The notes below the pieces were generated by a model. The model did no database searches. It was not told where the DNA came from and saw only the letters and a list, made by a program, of their open reading frames with translations. Shown here in pieces: positions 55,663 through 64,000 of a stretch of 64,000 nucleotides of DNA; the stretch's first letter is position 1, and each line of letters begins with the position of its first letter. The stretch lies in the NCBI GenBank assembly GCA_016932575.1, contig JAFGCO010000055.1, positions 62,001 through 126,000 on the forward strand, written 5' to 3'. This stretch comes from a bacterium (GTDB lineage: Bacteria > Zhuqueibacterota > QNDG01 > JAFGCO01). The translations under genes and the position numbers were made by a program.

Positions 55663-57057
55663 ATGTCATTGGATGTGGATAACTGCGCGTTAAATGTGAA
55701 CAACCAAGATCCAAGAGAAGTGTGGAAGCATGCATTGTCTTTGATACAAGAACATGTAAATCCACAGAGTTATCGCACCTGGTTTTTGCCCATTGAACCC
55801 CTCCGGGTAGAGGGAAGAAAGTTGACTGTACAGGTTCCCAGTCAATTTTTCTATGAATGGCTGGAAGAGCATTACCCCCATGTGATTCGTCAGGCATTGT
55901 CTCAAGTATTGGGCGAGGAATCCGTTCCTGTATATGCAATTCTGCAAAAAGAAGAGCAAAAGGCAACCATCCAATCAGATCCGCCCAAAAGAATGGCTGG
56001 TCAATATATGGGCGAAGATACACATCTGAATTCAAGATACACATTCGATACCTTTGTGGAAGGAAAGGGAAATCAATTTGCCAAGGCCGCATCCCTGGCA
56101 GTATCAGAAGCTCCTGGCCGTACCTCGTTTAATCCCCTGGTTTTATACGGGGGAGTCGGTCTGGGAAAAACCCATCTGATTCAGGGTATTGGAAATTTTG
56201 CAAAGGATAGGAATACGGCAAGCCGTATTAAATATGTTTCTAGTGAAAAATTTACCATTGATTTTATCAATTCAATTCAAAACAACAGGACGAATGAGTT
56301 CAGTCAGCTTTACAGGAATGTAGACCTGCTTCTCGTCGATGATATTCAGTTTTTTATGGCCAAAGAACGTACGCAGGAAGAATTTTTTCATACATTTAAT
56401 GCATTGCATCAGAAGGGAAAGCAGATCGTGCTTTCTTCTGATCGACCCCCTAAAGAATTGAAAGGATTGGAAGAACGCTTGGTTTCACGGTTTCAATGGG
56501 GACTCGTGGCTGAAATACAGCCACCCGATTTGGAAACGCGAATTGCCATTCTACAGCAAAAAGCGGAAATGGACGGAATCGATCTTCCCATGGAAATCAT
56601 TGAATTTGTCGCTGTGAATATAACTTCAAATATTCGTGAACTTGAGGGCGCTCTGATTAAATTGCTCGCATACTCATCGTTGCGAGGGATAGACATTAAT
56701 CTGGAACTTGCCAAAATGGTTTTAAAAGATATTCTAATTACACGGCGTAAAGATATTTCTATAGAAGAAATTCAAAGGGTGGTCTGTGAATATTATGAAA
56801 TTCCCGATGATTTATTAAGGGGGAAGAGCCGTAAAAAAGAAATTGCTCTGGCCCGGCAAATTGCCATGTATCTGTCAAAAGAAATGACGCATTATTCTTT
56901 AAAAAGTATAGGCCTTCATTTTGGCGGCAGGGATCATACAACGGTTATCCATGCCATTCGAACCATTGATGATCTGTTAAGCAACAAAGAAAAAGATCAT
57001 AAATTTCCAGAAACCATCGATACGCTGAGAAAGAAGATTGAAGTCGCCTCTCTTTAG
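55663..57057 (+). CDS. dnaA: Chromosomal replication initiator protein DnaA
   Basis: 464 residues. Domain I (about 10-90) has the normal helical pattern (SYRTWFLPIEPL). The AAA+ domain III has Walker A GGVGLGKT (163-170), LLVDDIQF as Walker B and RFQWGLVAEIQPPD. Domain IV ends with the DNA-binding signature GGRDHTTVIHA (421-431). AGGAG precedes the ATG by about 7 nt. It sits 8.2 kb from the best oriC candidate rather than directly beside it. Confidence 0.98.
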   Translation: MSLDVDNCALNVNNQDPREVWKHALSLIQEHVNPQSYRTWFLPIEPLRVEGRKLTVQVPSQFFYEWLEEHYPHVIRQALSQVLGEESVPVYAILQKEEQKATIQSDPPKRMAGQYMGEDTHLNSRYTFDTFVEGKGNQFAKAASLAVSEAPGRTSFNPLVLYGGVGLGKTHLIQGIGNFAKDRNTASRIKYVSSEKFTIDFINSIQNNRTNEFSQLYRNVDLLLVDDIQFFMAKERTQEEFFHTFNALHQKGKQIVLSSDRPPKELKGLEERLVSRFQWGLVAEIQPPDLETRIAILQQKAEMDGIDLPMEIIEFVAVNITSNIRELEGALIKLLAYSSLRGIDINLELAKMVLKDILITRRKDISIEEIQRVVCEYYEIPDDLLRGKSRKKEIALARQIAMYLSKEMTHYSLKSIGLHFGGRDHTTVIHAIRTIDDLLSNKEKDHKFPETIDTLRKKIEVASL

Positions 57058-57067
57058 AACATTTCTC

Positions 57068-57096
57068 TTGAACATTACATAAAAAGTTATTATAAT
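57068..57096 (+). promoter_or_regulatory. Putative dnaN promoter
   Basis: TTGAAC (57068-57073), a 17-bp spacer and perfect TATAAT (57091-57096) just after the dnaA stop. It leaves a leader of about 200 nt before dnaN; nothing else was recognised in that 251-bp gap. Confidence 0.7.
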
Positions 57097-57308
57097 AATA
57101 GGTTACAATAAATAATAGCCTGTCGGTATAACAGGGTGATTGGATCAACCGAGCATTGGATAGAGATCGGATTCAGGTGACGGCGGAGAAGGAACGTTAG
57201 AGACCAGTTGTTTGAATTAAAGTTATATTCGACTGGGCGGACAATACAATTATCGTCGGGTTAATGACTCTATAGAATAAGGTGTTTTAATCCAGGAGGA
57301 CAGGGAGA

Positions 57309-58427
57309 ATGAAGTTTACCATTAATCAGCATAATTTATTCGAAGGTCTTCAAAAGGTGATCGGTGTGGTGCCCGCAAAATCCACAACACCCGCGTTAGA
57401 GAATTTACTCTTTGACTTAACTGAACAGAAACTGAGAATCACAGGAACGGATCTGGAAGTGACGGTTACAACAGAAATACAACCCGATAAAATTGAGGAA
57501 ACGGGAGCGGTGGCTCTGCCGGCCAGGGTTATTACTGAGATGATGAGATCGCTTCCGGATATTTCCGTTCAATTTGAATCTGACAGTGGTTATAAAATGA
57601 AAATTACCACAGAGCAGGGTTTTTATCAGATATCGGGGATATCCAAGGAGAACTATCCGGCACTTCCGGAGCCGACGGAAGAAAATGTGGTGAATGTCGA
57701 GAATACAAAGCTTTCAAGAATGTTATCAAAAACCATTTTCGCCGTCTCAGTGGATGAACTGCGACCGGCTCTCATGGGTGTTTTTCTGCAAATGAAGAAT
57801 AATGAGTTACGTATGGTGGCTACGGACGGTCATAGGCTTTCCAAAATTGTGGATACCGGTTATAAAGGGGATACGGATAATCTTCAACTGATCATACCGC
57901 CCAAAGCGGTTCAGATTGTGCTTAAAAATTTGGATAGTGAGGGTAGTACCCGATTGGTCATTGATAACAGCAGTATGAGTTTTGAATTGGGCAACACGAT
58001 CCTGCATACCCGTTTGGTTGAAGGACAATATCCTGATTATGAACGTGTCATTCCTCAAGACAATGAAAAATCATTGCTTGTAGATAAACAATTGCTCGCT
58101 GCATCGGTCAAGCGTGTTTCCCTTTTTTCGAGTCAGCTGACCCGACAGATCCGATTCTCACTGGTCCATGAAAAATTGACGATTCTTTCGGAAGACGTTG
58201 ATGTCGGCGGTGAAGCAAGAGAAGAGCTCAGTGTCGATTATCAGGATGAGCCCATGGAGATCGGGTTTAATTCTCAGTATCTTTCCGATATCATTAAGCA
58301 GATTGATACAGATGAGATAGAATTCAAACTAAAAACCCCCATCAGTGCCGCTCTGGTTTTACCCGTGCAACAAAGAGAAGATGAGTCTTTCATGATGCTA
58401 TTGATGCCCATCAAACTAAGTGTTTGA
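57309..58427 (+). CDS. dnaN: DNA polymerase III subunit beta (sliding clamp)
   Basis: 372 residues, standard length for three clamp domains of about 120 each. Typical segments include MKFTINQHNLFEGLQKVIGVVPAKSTTPALENLLF, ATDGHRLS in the second domain, and the C-terminal ALVLPVQQREDESFMMLLMPIKL with the peptide-binding MPIKL-type end. AGGAGG lies upstream. It is transcribed from its own promoter. Confidence 0.98.
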   Translation: MKFTINQHNLFEGLQKVIGVVPAKSTTPALENLLFDLTEQKLRITGTDLEVTVTTEIQPDKIEETGAVALPARVITEMMRSLPDISVQFESDSGYKMKITTEQGFYQISGISKENYPALPEPTEENVVNVENTKLSRMLSKTIFAVSVDELRPALMGVFLQMKNNELRMVATDGHRLSKIVDTGYKGDTDNLQLIIPPKAVQIVLKNLDSEGSTRLVIDNSSMSFELGNTILHTRLVEGQYPDYERVIPQDNEKSLLVDKQLLAASVKRVSLFSSQLTRQIRFSLVHEKLTILSEDVDVGGEAREELSVDYQDEPMEIGFNSQYLSDIIKQIDTDEIEFKLKTPISAALVLPVQQREDESFMMLLMPIKLSV

Positions 58428-58437
58428 TTATTTGTTC

Positions 58438-58590
58438 ATGGACAAATCTGCTGAGGTAAAATGGATTTCAAGAGACCGGGCAGGTCGTGTTGAACAGGAT
58501 CAATACTTCAGAGACGGAAAGACTTTCCAGATTAACGACGGGCAAGTAAAAATAACAGTTATCCCATTGAAATATGAATTCTGGTTGTAA
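58438..58590 (+). CDS. Possible 50-residue protein in the usual recF position
   Basis: ATG at 58438 to TAA at 58590. The translation begins MDKSAEVKWISRDRAGR and ends VIPLKYEFWL; it resembles nothing I recognise and not RecF. No ribosome-binding site precedes it, so it may not be translated. It fills most of the 189-bp gap between dnaN and the DUF721 gene. Confidence 0.3.
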   Translation: MDKSAEVKWISRDRAGRVEQDQYFRDGKTFQINDGQVKITVIPLKYEFWL

Positions 58591-58616
58591 AAGCGCATGC
58601 AGTAAAAGGTCGAAGC

Positions 58617-58892
58617 ATGGAAACATTGGGCCATGTGCTTAAAAGTACATTAAAGGAGCTGGGCATTGAATCTTCCCTGCGGCGATACCAGACGTTAGAA
58701 GTCTGGTCCGGCGTGGTGGGTCCTAAAATTTCGGAAATTGCAGAACCTCAGGCTCTGAGAGGAGGAAAACTGATAGTTCGTGTTAAAAACGATGTATGGA
58801 GGCATGAACTGTTGTACCATTTGCCCGATATTATCATTCAATTGAATAGAAAAGTCGGTATGCAGGCCGTCGAAGAAATTATTTTAATTTAA
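58617..58892 (+). CDS. DUF721 / DciA-like protein
   Basis: 91 residues. The pattern LGHVLKSTLKELGIESSLRRYQTLEVWSGVVGPKISEIAEPQALRGGKLIVRVKNDVWRHELLYH is that of DUF721, whose KH-like domain is found in DciA, the loader of the replicative helicase in many bacteria lacking DnaC. It lies 12 bp before gyrB, a very common position. Whether it loads helicase here is inference from the family. Confidence 0.85.
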   Translation: METLGHVLKSTLKELGIESSLRRYQTLEVWSGVVGPKISEIAEPQALRGGKLIVRVKNDVWRHELLYHLPDIIIQLNRKVGMQAVEEIILI

Positions 58893-60821
<1,929 letters not shown>

Positions 60822-60916
60822 GGCGGCTGCTGTCAACGTTTGTTATGAAACAAGAATGAATAGTTATATGATGATTGTAATAAAAAACCAGATACTACGA
60901 AATAAATAATCCGGGA

Positions 60917-63355
60917 ATGACTATGGCAGAAAAAAGAGATCGCATTGTTTCTATTTATATAGAAGATGAAATGAAAAGCTCCTACATCGATTACTCGATG
61001 TCGGTTATTGTTTCACGCGCTTTACCGGATATTCGGGACGGCTTAAAACCGGTTCACCGTCGTATTTTGTACGGCATGCATCAGCTGGGACTTCGGTACA
61101 ATCGTCCCTACAGAAAATCCGCACGTATCGTGGGAGATGTGCTGGGGAAATATCACCCCCATGGGGATTCGGCTGTCTATGACGCTCTGGTGCGGATGGT
61201 CCAGGAATTTTCTCTAAGATATCCTCTGGTTGATGGCCAGGGTAATTTCGGTTCCGTGGATGGAGATTCGGCGGCAGCCATGCGTTATACCGAGGCACGG
61301 TTAAACGCAGTTTCTGAAACCATTCTGAAAGATTTAGAGAAGAACACCGTTGATTATATACCTAATTTTGATGAGTCCCTGAAAGAGCCGATTGTCATGC
61401 CGGCCCTGTTTCCGAATCTTCTGGTTAATGGGGCCTCCGGAATAGCAGTGGGTATGGCCACGAATATTCCTCCACATAATCTGGGAGAAGTCATAGATGC
61501 AGTCATTGCCCAAATAAACCATCCTGATATTCGGATTGAGACTTTAATGCAGTATATACAAGGGCCGGATTTTCCCACGGGGGGGATAATCTATGGTGTA
61601 AACGGGATTGTCGAGGCATATAAAACAGGAAGAGGCCGGATTACCGTGAGGGCATTGGCGACTTTGGAGAAGGGAAGGGGCAACAAAGAGTCCATTATTG
61701 TCAATGAAATTCCATATCAGGTGAATAAAGCCAATCTGATTGCTTCAATTGCCAATCTGGTTAAGGACAGAAAGATCGAAGGCATCTCGGATATCCGGGA
61801 CGAATCAGATCGGGACGGCATGCGTATTGTGATTGAGCTGAAACGGGATGCAGTGGCCCAGGTGATTTTAAACCAACTGTATGTTCACACCCAAATGCAG
61901 ACCACATTTGGTGTGATTATGCTGGCTCTGGTCGAGGGTGTGCCCAAGGTTTTGGATCTGAAAAGTTTTCTGCAATGTTTTATTGATCACCGGCACGAAA
62001 TTATCGTTCGTCGAACAAAATTTGAACTTGAGAAGGCAGAGCGCGAGGCTCATATATTAGAAGGATTAAAAATTGCTCTGGATAATATAGATGCCATTAT
62101 TGCATTGATCAAGAAATCAAGAAATCCTGAGACGGCGAAAAACGGATTGATGAAAAGTTTCAAACTGTCCGAGATACAGGCCGACCATGTATTAAAGATG
62201 CAGTTACAGCGTCTTACAGGTCTGGAACGCAAAAAAATTGAAGAAGACTATTTAAATTTGATTAAGCTGATCAATAAATTGAAAAGTATTCTGGATAGCC
62301 GCGATAAACAGATGGAATTAATTAAAGGTGAACTGAATGAAATAAAAGAAAAATTTAATGACGAACGACGGACGGAAATTGTAACAAAAACAGAAGAATT
62401 TTCTATTGAAGATATGATTGCAGAAGAAGATATGGTCATTACTATTTCCCACTCTGGTTATATTAAGCGTTTTCCGGTTTCTGGTTATAAAAGGCAAAAC
62501 CGGGGAGGTAAAGGTGTGATTGGCGCAGGGACCAAAGGGGAAGATTCAATTGAGCTATTATTTATTGCCACAACCCATCACTATATTCTATTTTTCAGCA
62601 GTCGGGGTAAATGTTACTGGCTGAAAGTTCATGCTATTCCACAGGCGGGACGGGGATCAAGAGGTCGTGCAATTATAAATGTGCTGAATCTGGATAAGGG
62701 TGAAAGGATTTCCGCTGTAGTACCGGTAAAAACATTTGATACGGATCAGTATGTATTTATGGCGACAAGACTGGGGCTTACGAAAAAGACGCATCTCAGC
62801 GAATTCAGTCGTCCCCGGCGTATTGGTATTAACGCAATTGTGATTCGTGATAATGATGAATTAATTGGTGCTGAACTTACGGATGGTTCTCAGGATGTCG
62901 TCTTGGGAACAAAGAATGGTATGGCCATCCGTTTTCATGAAACAGATGTTCGACAGATGGGACGTACAGCAGCAGGTGTGCGGGGCATTAAACTTGGTCA
63001 GGATGATGTGGTAGTCGGAATGGTAGTGTGCAGAAGAGAAGGGACCTTGCTTGTGGTCACGGATAAAGGTTTCGGTAAACGGTCTCTGATCAGTGATTAC
63101 AGGGTTACCCGGCGTGGGGGTAAGGGAATCATTACCATGAAAACAAATGAGAAGAACGGACAGATGATTACGATTATGGATGTGATTGATACGGATGATC
63201 TTCTGATGATTACATCCAATGGTCAGGTTATTCGACAGAAAATTGAAGACATTAAAGTGATCGGAAGAAATACACAGGGTGTCCATTTAATCCGGCTTTC
63301 AGAACAGGATAAAGTCGCTGATGTGGCACGAGTGGTTCGTAGCGAAGATATATAG
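60917..63355 (+). CDS. gyrA: DNA gyrase subunit A
   Basis: 812 residues. The winged-helix/tower domain carries active-site Tyr124 in [10 protein letters not shown], preceded by [17 protein letters not shown] where quinolone-resistance residues lie. The C-terminal beta-pinwheel (about 510-800) contains a GyrA-box-type sequence ([14 protein letters not shown]), which marks true gyrase rather than ParC. A second Met at 60923 is an alternative start; neither has a strong ribosome-binding site. Confidence 0.97.
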   Translation: MTMAEKRDRIVSIYIEDEMKSSYIDYSMSVIVSRALPDIRDGLKPVHRRILYGMHQLGLRYNRPYRKSARIVGDVLGKYHPHGDSAVYDALVRMVQEFSLRYPLVDGQGNFGSVDGDSAAAMRYTEARLNAVSETILKDLEKNTVDYIPNFDESLKEPIVMPALFPNLLVNGASGIAVGMATNIPPHNLGEVIDAVIAQINHPDIRIETLMQYIQGPDFPTGGIIYGVNGIVEAYKTGRGRITVRALATLEKGRGNKESIIVNEIPYQVNKANLIASIANLVKDRKIEGISDIRDESDRDGMRIVIELKRDAVAQVILNQLYVHTQMQTTFGVIMLALVEGVPKVLDLKSFLQCFIDHRHEIIVRRTKFELEKAEREAHILEGLKIALDNIDAIIALIKKSRNPETAKNGLMKSFKLSEIQADHVLKMQLQRLTGLERKKIEEDYLNLIKLINKLKSILDSRDKQMELIKGELNEIKEKFNDERRTEIVTKTEEFSIEDMIAEEDMVITISHSGYIKRFPVSGYKRQNRGGKGVIGAGTKGEDSIELLFIATTHHYILFFSSRGKCYWLKVHAIPQAGRGSRGRAIINVLNLDKGERISAVVPVKTFDTDQYVFMATRLGLTKKTHLSEFSRPRRIGINAIVIRDNDELIGAELTDGSQDVVLGTKNGMAIRFHETDVRQMGRTAAGVRGIKLGQDDVVVGMVVCRREGTLLVVTDKGFGKRSLISDYRVTRRGGKGIITMKTNEKNGQMITIMDVIDTDDLLMITSNGQVIRQKIEDIKVIGRNTQGVHLIRLSEQDKVADVARVVRSEDI

Positions 63356-63414
63356 TTGAATTTTCAGGAATCGTTTACCAAAGCAAGCAATGATGATCAA
63401 TATCAGGCTTTTTT

Positions 63415-63852
63415 TTGAGTAGTGGTTATAAAATTGTGGATCACACTGCAGATGTGGGATTCCGTGTGTGGGGGAAGAACGGACCGGAGCTGTTCATTGA
63501 GGCAGCCTATGCGATGATGTCTCAAATTGTAAACTTAGAAACCATTAAATGTGTCCAGAAACAGGTCATTCATCTTGAAGAGAAGAATCTGGAATCGTTA
63601 CTTCATCGATGGCTTAGGGAGATACTTTTTTATTTTGATAAAGGATTAATTTTTAATCAATTTCATATTGAAAAGCATAACCTTTCAGACAAGAAAGCTT
63701 CGGAATTCTATTTAGATGGGTATTGGGCTGGAGAACCCATTGACCTGAACAGGCATGAAATTTGCATAGAGATTAAGGCGGTTACACGTCACAATTTTTA
63801 TTTGAGAGCCAATGGTCCCTGGTGGGAAGCAAACATATTGTTTGACGTTTAG
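63415..63852 (+). CDS. Archease
   Basis: 145 residues from a TTG at 63415; the start is uncertain because no ribosome-binding site is visible. The archease signature is clear: YKIVDHTADVGFRVWG with metal-binding Asp, ELFIEAAYAMMSQI, LLHRWLREILFYFD and the C-terminal AVTRHNFYL. Archease activates the RNA ligase RtcB. rtcB was not found within the window; it may lie just beyond, or elsewhere. Confidence 0.9.
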   Translation: MSSGYKIVDHTADVGFRVWGKNGPELFIEAAYAMMSQIVNLETIKCVQKQVIHLEEKNLESLLHRWLREILFYFDKGLIFNQFHIEKHNLSDKKASEFYLDGYWAGEPIDLNRHEICIEIKAVTRHNFYLRANGPWWEANILFDV

Positions 63853-63864
63853 AAAGGTTATACC

Positions 63865-64000
63865 ATGTGGGAAAACGAGACTATTGTATTGATTACCAGC
63901 TTGAAGAAGCGGCTTCTTGCCGGGAACAATAAAGTTCGTTTTAGTAAGATTTCTGCCGATACTGCCCTGCCCGCATATATTAAGGCAATTTTTAAAAATC
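63865..64000 (+). CDS. Unidentified gene, 3' end cut by window
   Basis: ATG at 63865 with AAAGG 8 nt upstream, 12 bp after the archease stop; 45 codons are visible to the window edge. The start MWENETIVLITSLKKRLL and the segment VRFSKISADTALP do not match RtcB or any family I can name. Confidence 0.55.
   Translation, partial: MWENETIVLITSLKKRLLAGNNKVRFSKISADTALPAYIKAIFKN

Noticed and set aside
57100-57305. tRNA or structured RNA in the dnaN leader
   Set aside because: No cloverleaf, TTCGA-type T-loop or matching acceptor ends could be built.

Overview
The window looks like the replication-origin neighbourhood of a chromosome from the Fibrobacteres-Chlorobi-Bacteroidetes (FCB) superphylum, probably a lineage outside Bacteroidota proper. 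The reasons are a complete SprA homologue (the type IX secretion translocon family), the DUF456-DUF4159-DUF4175 trio, a TonB-dependent receptor with an N-terminal carboxypeptidase-like domain, and an 'asparagine synthetase B'-type protein of the kind common in that group, together with an origin island (rpmH-rnpA-yidD-yidC-mnmE-mnmG-rsmG and dnaA-dnaN-gyrB-gyrA) that is broken up in an unusual way. This placement is inference from gene content. No rRNA, tRNA, CRISPR array, transposase or prophage gene was recognised.

Layout. 0-33.5 kb is entirely minus strand: truncated hrcA; ftsX-ftsE-methyltransferase-thiL-yjbQ as a tightly overlapping set; a cell-envelope block (DUF4097 repeat protein, FecR/TPR protein, two related beta-barrel proteins of which one is fused to a transglutaminase-like domain, a TonB-dependent receptor); a 0.65 kb gene-free gap; DUF4175-DUF4159-DUF456; a run mnmG-rsmG-mfd followed by three parvulin-type prolyl isomerases closed by a terminator; mnmE; yidC-yidD-rnpA-rpmH; and two LptF/LptG permeases. 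Two identical 16-bp parS palindromes lie between mnmE and mnmG, but parA and parB are not next to them. 33.8-47 kb is mostly plus strand: sprA, a CDF metal transporter (minus), a membrane-anchored CHASE2-AAA+ sigma-54 activator, a TPR protein and the AsnB-like protein. 47.0-47.4 kb is an AT-rich gene-free stretch with six DnaA-box-like 9-mers, one of them a perfect consensus. Plus-strand GC skew changes there, so it is the best oriC candidate. 47.5-64 kb is all plus strand: rsmI, a CDP-alcohol phosphatidyltransferase, panD, inositol-3-phosphate synthase, an S41 protease, pyruvate phosphate dikinase, then dnaA-dnaN-(small ORF)-DUF721/dciA-gyrB-gyrA-archease and a truncated gene.

How the parts fit. 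Replication and segregation (oriC, parS, dnaA, dnaN, dciA-like, gyrAB), tRNA/rRNA modification (mnmE, mnmG, rsmG, rsmI) and envelope biogenesis (YidC/YidD, LptF/G, SprA, PPIases, TonB receptor) dominate. The phosphatidyltransferase and inositol-phosphate synthase together suggest an inositol phospholipid. YjbQ next to ThiL points to a local contribution to thiamine diphosphate synthesis. The most notable observations are the displaced oriC, parS without adjacent parAB, the missing recF, the promoter-plus-hairpin leader ahead of rsmI, and the CHASE2-AAA+ regulator.
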